DNA from: JBFMHP01 sp040752855
GTDB taxonomy: Bacteria > Pseudomonadota > Gammaproteobacteria > RBG-16-57-12
Assembly: GCA_040752855.1 (NCBI GenBank)
Contig: JBFMHP010000010.1
Location: 1-23,229, forward strand
Direction of reading: 5' to 3'
Length of the DNA stretch: 23,229 nucleotides
The position numbers and the translations under genes were made by a program. The notes below the pieces were generated by a model. It worked only from the letters and a program-made list of their open reading frames with translations, had not been told where the DNA came from and did no database searches. Of this stretch, positions 16,508 to 23,229 are shown piece after piece; position 1 is the stretch's first letter, and every line of letters starts with the position of its first letter.

Positions 16508-16563
16508 ACCACACCCCGCGTAAAGTGGTGAATAGCGCAGCATAACCCATCATAGTCAGCTGC

Positions 16564-16898
16564 GAGCGATGTTGTTGGGTTGCACTTCGTTCCACCCAAC
16601 CTACGACTTACCCCTAAAATAGGGTGTAATGATGCAACGATACTCGCGTCTATGAGTTAAATAAACCCATTCGACACTGGAACACACTTAGAATAAATAC
16701 AAAGAAAATAATCGTGTTGCTCGCCATCACCGTGCTGATCGGCGCCTTTTTCGTGTTCGATCTCGGACAGTACCTCAGTCTGGATTATTTCAAATCGCAG
16801 CACGCGGCGATCGCGCAGTTTCACTCGGAACATCCCTGGCGACTCGCCGGCATCTATTTTGCGATCTACATCCTCGTCACCGCGCTCTCCCTGTCGGG
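16564..16898 (+). repeat. Direct repeat, copy 1 (TVP38 gene 5' region and upstream)
   Basis: This block aligns without gaps to 18962-19296 (offset 2398) with about 20 mismatches in 335 bases, mostly transitions, so roughly 94% identity. It starts with a REP-like palindrome (GTTGGGT at 16574-16580, ACCCAAC at 16594-16600), includes the upstream region and the first 68 or so codons of the TVP38 domain, and ends abruptly at CGGG. Beyond it the two loci share no extended similarity. Confidence 0.9.
16693..16898 (+). pseudogene. Truncated copy of the TVP38/DedA-like membrane domain
   Basis: The frame encodes a degenerate copy of the first 68 residues of the intact gene at 19091: a hydrophobic N-terminal helix, FDLGQYLSLDYFKSQH, then HPWRLAGIYF and the start of a second helix, ending at LSLSG. 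The position equivalent to the intact ATG (19091-19093) reads ATA at 16693-16695, so the native start is lost. An internal GTG at 16714 is the only nearby alternative, and there is no ribosome site in front of it. The gene is cut after the second helix and fused to a katG remnant. I treat it as dead. Confidence 0.85.
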
Positions 16899-17091
16899 TG
16901 AGACGATCATTGACCGCAAAACGGGTAAAGCGAAGTATACCGGTACCTGTGTCGACCTGATCTTCGGGTCAAACTCCGAACTCCGCGCGCCGGCCGAAGT
17001 CTATGCAACCAAAGACTCTCAAGAGTTTATCCAAGACTTTGTAGCGGCGTGGACTAAGGTGATGACCCTTGATCGGTTTGATCTGCGGTAG
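16899..17091 (+). pseudogene. katG: 3' remnant of a catalase-peroxidase gene
   Basis: From about residue 67 of the chimeric frame the protein becomes DRKTGKAKYTGTCVDLIF, then GSNSELRA, AEVYA, and FVAAWTKVMTLDRFDL, the very C-terminus of bifunctional catalase-peroxidase (family end typically reads FVAAW-KVM-LDRFDL). About 60 of roughly 720 residues are left, all without the haem-binding and distal active-site residues. The frame is open to the TAG at 17089-17091, so the remnant is little decayed. It is joined in frame to the TVP38 copy and followed by a terminator-like hairpin that probably belonged to katG. Function unlikely. Confidence 0.85.
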
Positions 17092-17123
17092 TCATGGTGG
17101 TGAATACCTTCGTGATCCATGAA

Positions 17124-17156
17124 AGAAACGGCGGCGATAATTACGCCGCCGTTTCT
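17124..17156 (+). terminator. Strong hairpin after the katG remnant
   Basis: AGAAACGGCGGCG at 17124-17136 and CGCCGCCGTTTCT at 17144-17156 form a perfect 13-bp stem with loop ATAATTA. It stands 33 bases after the katG-derived stop codon, followed by CTGTTC, and could have been the original katG terminator. It also faces the end of the minus-strand GGDEF gene at 17211, so it may serve both. Confidence 0.65.
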
Positions 17157-17210
17157 CTGTTCAAGCAAATCAGGACACCTATCGTTAGGCGCCCAACATT
17201 TGGTTGAATT

Positions 17211-18449
17211 TTATGGGTGTCTCAGTTTGTCTGTATCGTTGCCTTCTGAGTATAAGCGGTATTGGTTTCTACCATCGGCTTTGGCACGATACATCGCCTC
17301 GTCGGCGCGTTTTAAGATTGTGTGTGGGTCCTGGCCATCCGAGGGATAAACGGCGATGCCGAGGCTGCACGATCCGTCCAAGCGGTAATCCGTTAATTCG
17401 AAGGGTTCGCTTAAAACACTCACGATTTTAGTCGCGATTTCAGGTATATCAGAGACTTTGGCGATATCGTTGAGCAGGACAACGAATTCGTCTCCGCCCA
17501 AGCGACCGACGGTGTCGCCATCACGAAGACACTCCGTCAACCGCCGAGCTACCGTCTTCAACAACTCATCACCAACATCGTGGCCGTAGGTATCATTTAT
17601 GATCTTAAAACGGTCTATGTCTAGAAAACCAACTGCAATAACGCGGTCGCGCCACGAACATCGTGATATAGCTTGCTTCAATCGGTCCATAAACATTGGC
17701 CGATTGGGCAGGCCTGTTAACGCATCATGATACGCGAGATGACGAATCGTGGCCTCGTTTTCTTGGCGCTTTTCCTCCTGTGAAAGGATGATCATATCCG
17801 CTCGTTTTACGATGAAAAACAGGAAAGCGTAGAGCAGCCCTAAGCTGGTGAAGACGCCGCTAATAATCTGCCATTGGGTGGCTTCTAGCTTGACAACCAA
17901 GTCAGTGACATCAGAATAGACCTCAAAAACGGCCTCAACCGACGAAGTGTCGTCATCGCGTATTGGAATGTAAGAAGACACTAAGTTCCGTTCAAAAAGG
18001 GTACCCTCGAATGCGTCGAACTGATCTCTAAATGTGATAGCGCTGGTCGCCATCCCGCGGCGCGCGCTTAAAAATCCGGTGTTGGTACTCTTATCCTCTC
18101 CAATTTGCTTCGGGTGGGTGGAGAAAACGGTGAGACCATCAAGATCATAAATTTTTACCTTAACGACGTTGAGGCCGCGCATATGACGTGTGACCTCATC
18201 ATGTAACGCGCTGATTTCTGGCTGTTGCGTTAGTGCTTCGGGTTTTATATTCGCAGCATGTTTTATGAAATTCTCGTATTTGGGCCAAATAGAGTTGGCA
18301 AATACCCGGGTGAGATCCGCGTTTGCACGCGTTTCATGTTCCATAAGCGCATCGAATGCGAGATAGCGGTAAAACATCGATAAAACAACAACAACGGCGA
18401 AAATGCCGAACAGGCTTGTGATTGAGAAGTAGCGGAGGAGCCTAAACAT
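17211..18449 (-). CDS. Membrane-bound diguanylate cyclase (GGDEF) with periplasmic sensor
   Basis: A 412-residue inner-membrane protein predicted to make c-di-GMP from two GTP. Hydrophobic helix 1 spans about 8-30, a periplasmic sensor about 33-190 (containing a PAS/CHASE-like YDLDGLTVFS), helix 2 about 193-214, then a linker and GGDEF domain from about 235. HDALTGLPNR starts it, GGDEF is intact at 318-322, and RDGD at 309-312 is an inhibitory I-site. There is no EAL domain. Codons and base composition look lower in G+C than the surrounding genes. It lies between a katG remnant and an IS21 remnant, so it probably came in with, or survived, that rearrangement. Ribosome site before the ATG is weak. 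Confidence 0.9.
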   Translation of the reverse strand: MFRLLRYFSITSLFGIFAVVVVLSMFYRYLAFDALMEHETRANADLTRVFANSIWPKYENFIKHAANIKPEALTQQPEISALHDEVTRHMRGLNVVKVKIYDLDGLTVFSTHPKQIGEDKSTNTGFLSARRGMATSAITFRDQFDAFEGTLFERNLVSSYIPIRDDDTSSVEAVFEVYSDVTDLVVKLEATQWQIISGVFTSLGLLYAFLFFIVKRADMIILSQEEKRQENEATIRHLAYHDALTGLPNRPMFMDRLKQAISRCSWRDRVIAVGFLDIDRFKIINDTYGHDVGDELLKTVARRLTECLRDGDTVGRLGGDEFVVLLNDIAKVSDIPEIATKIVSVLSEPFELTDYRLDGSCSLGIAVYPSDGQDPHTILKRADEAMYRAKADGRNQYRLYSEGNDTDKLRHP

Positions 18450-18535
18450 GATGAATCGGCAAGGATCTCAAATATAAATTCTGCAGTCAGGACAATAGAC
18501 GAGATCGGATGGACGGTCCGAAACTTTAAAATTCA

Positions 18536-18603
18536 GCAAGTAGCCTGGGTTGGGCGCTTTTCGCGAACCCTGGGTTTCATTTCACGAAACCCAGGCTACT
18601 TGC
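18536..18603. repeat. REP-like palindrome, GTAGCCYGGGTT family (copy 2)
   Basis: GCAAGTAGCCTGGGTT at 18536-18551 is exactly inverted as AACCCAGGCTACTTGC at 18588-18603, a perfect 16-bp inverted repeat over 36 bases of centre that also holds internal GAACCCTGGGTTTC symmetry. The core equals that of 4176-4222. It lies in the 640-bp gene-free stretch before the TVP38-reductase gene; the stretch up to 18825 shows no other gene I can support, only a small CAGGCA/TGCCTG hairpin near 18774. Confidence 0.75.
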
Positions 18604-18825
18604 TATGTCTGCTTATGGCTATGCCGTAGATCAATGGCCTTTCTGTGGAAATCTGCTCAAGGTCGGTTTTCAGGAGTTCGCTCCCTAGCCCATTCATTGA
18701 CATGTTACCCAAAGGCGGCAACGGGTCATTTGCGTCATATCCCATTCGACCCTGATTGCGTCATCCTGAAAACAGGCATCCTGCCTGGCTTCTAGATGCG
18801 TAACGAGATGACCATTCCCATATAA

Positions 18826-18960
18826 TGTTAGCGCCAATGTAAAAATGACCCACCTCGTCAAGGTAAAACTGACCCGCCTGAGGTAAGTTTGCGGCTTTTT
18901 AGTCAGGGCAAAGGGTTGCGCGAGATCGCGCGGATGTTGGGTATATCGCGTAACACGGTG
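18826..18960 (+). mobile_element. Left-end remnant of an IS21-type element with istA start
   Basis: TGTTAGCGCC at 18826 begins a terminus-like stretch followed by two near-identical 17-mers, GTAAAAATGACCCACCT (18839-18855) and GTAAAACTGACCCGCCT (18863-18879), the tandem end-repeat arrangement of IS21 elements. A GAGG and TTG start at 18889 open a frame reading MRLFSQGKGLREIARMLGIS then RNTV, the helix-turn-helix start of an IstA transposase. It breaks at 18960 and the next triplet is TGA, exactly where the TVP38 direct repeat copy begins. The rest of istA, istB and the right end are absent. The family is inferred from motif memory. Confidence 0.7.
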
Positions 18961-18961
18961 T

Positions 18962-19296
18962 GAGCGATGTTGTTGGGTTGCACTTCGTTCCACCCAACCT
19001 ACGACTCACCCCTACAATAGGGTGTAATGATTCAACGATACTCGCGTCTATCATTTAAATAAACCCATTCGAGACCGGAACACACTTAGAATGAATACAA
19101 AGAAAATAATCGTGTTGCTCGCTATCGCCGTGTTGATCGGCGCCTTTTTCGTGTTCGATCTCGGACACTACCTCAGCCTGGACTATTTCAAATCGCAGCA
19201 CGCGGCGATCGCGCAGTTCCACTCGGAACATCCCTGGCGGCTCGCCAGCATCTACTTTACGATCTACATCCTCGTCACCGCGCTCTCCCTGCCGGG
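18962..19296 (+). repeat. Direct repeat, copy 2 (upstream and 5' end of the intact TVP38 fusion gene)
   Basis: Counterpart of 16564-16898, with the intact ATG and continuing into the full gene. It again begins with the GTTGGGT/ACCCAAC REP-like palindrome and adjoins the truncated istA. It therefore marks the second rearrangement point. Confidence 0.9.
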
Positions 19297-21226
19297 GGCG
19301 GCGATCATGACCCTGATCGGCGGGGCGATCTTCGGACTATGGTGGGGCTTCCTGATCATCTCCTTCGCCTCGACCATCGGCGCCACGGCGGCGTTTCTGG
19401 TCTCGCGGTTTCTGCTGCGCGATTATGTGCAATCGCGCTTCGGTGACCGGCTGCGCGCCATCAACGCGGGCATCGAAAAAGACGGCGCGTTCTACCTGTT
19501 CACCCTGCGCCTGGTGCCGTACTTCCCCTTCTTCGTGATTAACCTGGTGATGGGACTCACCCCGATCCGCACATGGACCTTTTACTGGGTCAGCCAGCTC
19601 GGCATGGCCGCCGGCACGCTGGTGTATGTGAACGCCGGCACCCAGCTCGGTCAGATCGAGTCACTGCAGGACATCCTCTCGCCGGGGCTCGCGCTCTCCT
19701 TCATCCTGCTCGGCCTCTTTCCGCTGCTGGCGAAAAAAGCGCTCGAACTCATCAAAACACGCCGCGTGTATGCGGCGTATGCGAAGCCCAAACAGTTTGA
19801 TCGCAACCTCGTGGTAATCGGCGGCGGTTCGGCGGGACTGGTGTCCGCCTACATCGCCGCGGCGGTCAAGGCCAAGGTCAGCCTGATCGAAAAGCACCGA
19901 CTGGGCGGCGACTGCCTCAACACCGGCTGCGTGCCATCGAAGGCAATGATTCGCTCGGCGAAGTTCCTGAGTCACGTGCAACGCGCGCGCGAATTCGGCA
20001 TGAAAACCGCCACCGCGGATTTTCAATTTCGCGACGTCATGCAGCGTGTGCAAGATGTGATCAAACGCATCGAACCGCACGACTCGGCGGAGCGCTACAC
20101 CAGGCTCGGCGTCGATGTAATCCACGGAGAGGCACGCATCACCTCGCCATACACCGTGGAGGTCAACGGCACCACACTCACCACGCGCAACATCGTGATC
20201 GCCACCGGCGCGCGCCCGGCCGTGCCGGCGATCCCCGGTATCGAGGGGGTCGGTTATCTCACCTCGGATACGGTGTGGGAACTGCGCGAATTGCCGCCAC
20301 GCTTATTGGTGCTCGGCGGCGGGCCGATCGGCTGCGAACTGGCGCAGGCCTTCGCGCGCCTCGGCAGCCAAGTCACACTGGTGCAACGCGGAGCGCGCCT
20401 GCTGCCGCGCGAGGACGAAGACGTTTCAGCCATGGTGGCCGAGCGTTTTGAGTGCGAGGGCATCACGCTGCGCCTGAATCACACCGCACTATCCTTCACG
20501 CTTAACGATGGGCACAAGCGCCTCACCTGCGAACATGCAGGACAACAAAACGAAATTGAATTCGATCAGCTGCTGATCGCCCTGGGGCGCAACGCCAACA
20601 CCCGCGGCTTTGGTTTAGAGGAACTCGGCATCGACCTCACGGCGCACGGCATCATCGCGGTCAACGAGTATCTGCAAACCAAGTATCCCAACATCTACGC
20701 CTGCGGCGATGTCGCCAGCCCATATCAATTCACCCACACCGCCGCGCATCAGGCCTGGTACTGCGCCGTCAATGCCCTGTTCGGGCGCTTCAAGAAATAC
20801 CGCGCCGATTACTCGGTGATCCCCTGGGCCACCTTCATCGAACCGGAGGTCGCGCGCGTGGGACTCAACGAACAAGAGGCCAACGAACAGGGCATCGCCT
20901 ATGAAGTCACCCGTTTCGACATCGATGATCTCGATCGCGCCATCGCCGACAGCGAGGCCCATGGCTTCGTGAAAGTACTGACCGCACCGGGCAAGGACAA
21001 GATCCTCGGCGTGGCCATCGTCGGCGCCCACGCCGCCGACCTCATCGCCGAATACGTGCTCGCCATGAAACACGGCCTGGGACTGAACAAGATCCTCGGC
21101 ACCATCCACATCTATCCCACCTTAGCCGAGGCCAACAAATACGTCGCTGGCGCCTGGAAGCGCGCCCACGCCCCGCAAGGTTTATTGAAATGGGTGGAGC
21201 GGTTTCATCGATGGATGCGGCGGTGA
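19091..21226 (+). CDS. Fusion of a TVP38/DedA-like membrane domain with an FAD disulfide reductase
   Basis: A 711-residue protein with two known modules. Residues 1-225 are a TVP38/TMEM64 (DedA-superfamily) integral membrane domain with about six helices; the family segment PGAAIMTLIGGAIFG is at 68-82. From 236 a pyridine-nucleotide disulfide reductase follows: FAD motif VIGGGSAGL at 242-250, redox-active GGDCLNTGCVPSKA (Cys275 and Cys280), ATGARP at 371-376, NAD(P)H motif GGGPIG at 409-414, YACGD, and a C-terminal HIYPTLAEANKY that supplies the catalytic histidine region. It resembles MerA-like and dihydrolipoamide dehydrogenase enzymes, but lacks the N-terminal heavy-metal domain and C-terminal vicinal cysteines of MerA, so mercury reduction is doubtful. 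The substrate is unknown; the catalytic domain sits at the membrane. Confidence 0.92.
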   Translation: MNTKKIIVLLAIAVLIGAFFVFDLGHYLSLDYFKSQHAAIAQFHSEHPWRLASIYFTIYILVTALSLPGAAIMTLIGGAIFGLWWGFLIISFASTIGATAAFLVSRFLLRDYVQSRFGDRLRAINAGIEKDGAFYLFTLRLVPYFPFFVINLVMGLTPIRTWTFYWVSQLGMAAGTLVYVNAGTQLGQIESLQDILSPGLALSFILLGLFPLLAKKALELIKTRRVYAAYAKPKQFDRNLVVIGGGSAGLVSAYIAAAVKAKVSLIEKHRLGGDCLNTGCVPSKAMIRSAKFLSHVQRAREFGMKTATADFQFRDVMQRVQDVIKRIEPHDSAERYTRLGVDVIHGEARITSPYTVEVNGTTLTTRNIVIATGARPAVPAIPGIEGVGYLTSDTVWELRELPPRLLVLGGGPIGCELAQAFARLGSQVTLVQRGARLLPREDEDVSAMVAERFECEGITLRLNHTALSFTLNDGHKRLTCEHAGQQNEIEFDQLLIALGRNANTRGFGLEELGIDLTAHGIIAVNEYLQTKYPNIYACGDVASPYQFTHTAAHQAWYCAVNALFGRFKKYRADYSVIPWATFIEPEVARVGLNEQEANEQGIAYEVTRFDIDDLDRAIADSEAHGFVKVLTAPGKDKILGVAIVGAHAADLIAEYVLAMKHGLGLNKILGTIHIYPTLAEANKYVAGAWKRAHAPQGLLKWVERFHRWMRR

Positions 21227-21285
21227 GGGCCAGAGCCTGGCATGGCTCAATTCAAGTCTGATGACCGCATGAGTTTTCAAAGTAG

Positions 21286-21315
21286 GGTGGGTTAGCGTTT
21301 CTCGCGTAACCCACC
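21286..21315. repeat. REP-like palindrome GGTGGGTTA type
   Basis: GGTGGGTTA at 21286-21294 is inverted as TAACCCACC at 21307-21315 with a short GCG/CGCG-containing centre. It is a widespread intergenic repeat type, lying 60 bases after the fusion gene stop. Confidence 0.65.
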
Positions 21316-21350
21316 AAGCATCTCGCAGAGATCCAATTTATATACACATT

Positions 21351-21377
21351 GGCGCAATGCCCGTTGGTTATTGCGCC
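21351..21377. repeat. REP-like palindrome GGCGCAAT type
   Basis: GGCGCAAT at 21351-21358 and ATTGCGCC at 21370-21377 form an 8-bp inverted repeat with a GCCCGTTGGTT centre; CCTACGG follows, as in the familiar dispersed repeat. It lies between two convergent genes. Confidence 0.6.
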
Positions 21378-21472
21378 CTACGGGCTCTGAAATGATCATT
21401 TCCCAGCGGAGTGCCGGCGATCCGCCACTCACCAGCGCAGATGAGCGACCAGTGTGCCGACATCTCGGTTGA

Positions 21473-22690
21473 TCAGCGATCGGCAAAGTTCTGCGTCCAG
21501 TAAATCCGGTATCGCGCGGCAGGGTTTTCCGCTGAGGCGGTGCCTATTTCGGTAAACCTCGGATTCATGAGATTGGCGCAATGACCAGGGCTGTTCAACC
21601 AACCATTGACCACATCCTCCTCGGTGGAATACCCGGCAGCGATATTCTCCCCATAGGCTCGCCAAATATAACCGGTTGCTGTTATCCGCTCGCCTGGATT
21701 GGAACCATCGAGTCCGATGTGGCTGAAAAAGTCATTGTCTGCCATTGAAGTAGAATGCCCCTGGGCGGCCTGCTCCAAATTGCAATGCCAGGCAAGCGGA
21801 GGCGCCGCCCCATAGCGTGTGGCACCGCATGACCGCGCAACCGCCCGCGCGGTGTTGACCAAGGTCAGCAACTGTTTGTCGCCTGTATCCATGCACAGGT
21901 CGATCGTGTGCTGGTCCGTCGTTCCCAAATTGTATTGGGAGCCGGTCGTAAAACTCCAGCTCTCACCCTGAGCGACATTGCCCGCGAGATCCTGCACACC
22001 GGCAAGCATAGCGGTGTATCGGGTATTCTCGGAGAGTGGCCTCAAGGGAGTGAATGTAATGCGGCGGCTATTACTGTCATAGGCCACGCTGCCGGCAAGT
22101 GCGACACCGTTTTCACTGATCGTCAGGCTCCGGTTGTCGATGAGGGTATCAATCAGCGGTTCGTCGAAGGTGACACTGATGGTAGTGGTAGTGACGACAT
22201 CGGTTTCGTCAGGCAAAGGCGTCCTGGAAACGATAGCGGGCGGGGTGGCGTCCACCAAGGGTGATATCAGGATATCAATGCTCGCGCTGTCAGACAGTGC
22301 GCCATCGTTGACGCTGAGCTGAAAGGTGAATGTCGCAGGCTGCGTAACCGTCGGCGCGATAAAGCTGGGAGTGGGGTTAGCATTGCTCCCCAGGTTGACG
22401 GTCTCGCCCTGGGTCTGGGTCCAGGCATAATTGAGCGCGTCCCCGTCGGGATCGGAAGAAGCGGTGCCGTCAAGGATTACCGTCTCGCCCGCAATCGCGC
22501 CTCGAGGAGCACGGATCTGTGCGCTCGGTTGCCGATTGGCCCCCTCTTCCACAGGAGGCGCCTCCTCTGAAGCGGGGCCCTCATCCGTACTATTGGTGCT
22601 CGAATCGACGGTATCCGAACCGCCATTGCAGGCGCTTACCGCAATACCCAGCAACAAAAGCAGACCACCGATCTTCTTGTTATGGTGCAT
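21473..22690 (-). CDS. Secreted lipoprotein with PKD-like, Ig-like and CAP (SCP/PR-1) domains
   Basis: A 405-residue exported protein from ATG 22690 (GGGGAG upstream); an in-frame start at 22726 would bury the signal. LLLLGIAVSAC (lipobox, Cys21) predicts a lipoprotein; the next residue is Asn, so outer-membrane sorting is likely. A low-complexity Asp/Ser/Thr/Glu linker (25-52) leads to a PKD/K319-like domain at about 55-145 (SSDPDGDALNYAW), then an SbsA-type Ig-like domain about 148-250 (TPPAIVSRTPLPDETDV), and a C-terminal CAP domain about 270-402 with WHCN, GHSTSMADNDFFSH, YGENIA and WLNSPGHCANLMNP, giving conserved His312 and Glu348 among others. Bacterial CAP proteins are mostly of unknown function; secreted proteolytic, adhesive or ligand-binding roles are proposed. 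Confidence 0.92.
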   Translation of the reverse strand: MHHNKKIGGLLLLLGIAVSACNGGSDTVDSSTNSTDEGPASEEAPPVEEGANRQPSAQIRAPRGAIAGETVILDGTASSDPDGDALNYAWTQTQGETVNLGSNANPTPSFIAPTVTQPATFTFQLSVNDGALSDSASIDILISPLVDATPPAIVSRTPLPDETDVVTTTTISVTFDEPLIDTLIDNRSLTISENGVALAGSVAYDSNSRRITFTPLRPLSENTRYTAMLAGVQDLAGNVAQGESWSFTTGSQYNLGTTDQHTIDLCMDTGDKQLLTLVNTARAVARSCGATRYGAAPPLAWHCNLEQAAQGHSTSMADNDFFSHIGLDGSNPGERITATGYIWRAYGENIAAGYSTEEDVVNGWLNSPGHCANLMNPRFTEIGTASAENPAARYRIYWTQNFADR

Positions 22691-23104
22691 ATCACTCCCC
22701 TTATAAATACCAACAGTAAGACCCACTTCACGGACTTGACCCGATCGTCAGGTGGTTGCTCGAGCAGGCCTGAGTTCATTGGATAGAGAAGGAAAAACTA
22801 CAGTAACAAATGACTTGCACCAACGGGGGAGTTCACAAATTGGGAAATCCACGATCGTGCGTTGTGGGCGCGTGATGAGATTGAAAGTCCAGATAACGCG
22901 CGAAATAGTCAGATGAACGGGAACAAGCCTTATCGCTAAAAGTGGGTTTCCTGATTAGCACGGGTAGGGGCCGCCTCCGCAGTCAACACCTGCCAATCAA
23001 GGCAGGTTGGTTTGCGGTCATTCTTTAGAGCCTATTCTAAGCATCATGCATCAGTGTGTGGGCGAGGTAAAACATCTCGCTTACATAACCGGTACGAAGT
23101 CTTA
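22691..23104. other. Gene-poor stretch with small hairpins
   Basis: No supportable coding region. It must contain the promoter of the lipoprotein gene (minus strand). Visible items are a hairpin CCTGCC/GGCAGG near 22988-23005 and a small GCGAG/CTCGC pair near 23063-23081. No recognisable RNA gene. Confidence 0.5.
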
Positions 23105-23229
23105 GGGAACCTCTGAACAATTCACTTTTATGAAGGCAAATTCCAAGTAAATGGCCTGCACAAATCACTTAAAGCCAGTTTTTTGGCTGAAATTGCCTGA
23201 ATTCATGTCCGAATGGCATCATTTTGATG
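23105..23229 (+). mobile_element. Possible left terminus of an insertion sequence (runs out of the window)
   Basis: GGGAACCTCTGAACAATTC near 23105 resembles terminal inverted repeats of IS5-group elements as I remember them, and an AT-richer, gene-free stretch follows to the window end. No transposase start can be confirmed in the remaining 120 bases, so the call is weak. Confidence 0.25.

Noticed and set aside
15131..16531. A 466-codon plus-strand frame across hemG and mak
   Set aside because: It spans two well-supported minus-strand genes and their intergenic REP pair; no motif supports coding.
18694..18993. A 99-codon minus-strand frame in the IS21 region
   Set aside because: It runs antisense across IS21 end repeats and the repeat junction; no sensible protein features.
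19091..21226. Interpretation as a mercuric reductase (merA) with a mer operon
   Set aside because: No heavy-metal-associated N-terminal domain, no C-terminal vicinal cysteines, and no merR, merT or merP neighbours are seen.
1..23229. CRISPR array, tRNA or rRNA genes
   Set aside because: No regularly spaced repeat array and no cloverleaf or rRNA signature stood out on reading both strands.

Overview
The window looks like a gammaproteobacterial chromosome segment. The core proteins have gammaproteobacterial character: HemG, Mak-type fructokinase, exonuclease I, and a 354-residue CbbA-like class II aldolase. The gene order tkt-gap-pgk-pyk-fba is one I associate with chemolithoautotrophic or Calvin-cycle gammaproteobacteria. 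The genus cannot be fixed from the sequence alone, and no RuBisCO or other direct proof of autotrophy is present. I saw no rRNA, tRNA or CRISPR array.

Left part (1-7.5 kb): the last 28 codons of a probable IS66-family transposase, then a minus-strand central-carbon operon read right to left: transketolase, GAPDH, phosphoglycerate kinase, pyruvate kinase, fructose-bisphosphate aldolase, and a strong terminator. Three of the four intercistronic gaps carry perfect hairpins without a proper U-tract, which look like mRNA-processing or stability elements. A weak 84-codon ORF overlaps the start of tkt. Together the enzymes interconvert triose, hexose and pentose phosphates (lower glycolysis, gluconeogenesis, regenerative Calvin/pentose phosphate reactions), with pyruvate kinase as the exit to pyruvate.

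Middle part (7.6-16.5 kb): a thioredoxin-fold protein and a cold-shock protein (minus strand), with a 270-bp gap between them that contains a possible plus-strand structured RNA. Then, on the plus strand: a RimK-like ATP-grasp protein, exonuclease I (sbcB), a 1018-residue membrane PAS-PAS-GGDEF-EAL protein and a small exported protein. Convergent to these on the minus strand are hemG and the fructokinase gene mak.

Right part (16.5-23.2 kb): a rearranged region. The 5' end of a TVP38/DedA-like membrane gene is present twice as a direct repeat (about 94% identical over 335 bp, offset 2398 bp). The first copy has lost its ATG and is joined in frame to the 3' end of a catalase-peroxidase (katG) gene. 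The second copy begins exactly where an IS21-type istA fragment stops, and leads into an intact TVP38-FAD/disulfide reductase fusion gene. Between the copies lies a lower-GC membrane diguanylate cyclase gene. After the fusion come two palindromic repeats, a secreted lipoprotein with PKD-like, Ig-like and CAP domains, and a gene-poor end with a possible insertion-sequence terminus.

Dispersed REP-like palindromes of several types occur in the intergenic spaces. I do not see a complete new defence or biosynthetic system. The most informative features are the chimeric katG relic, the membrane-reductase fusion, the candidate small RNA and the hairpin-punctuated carbon operon.
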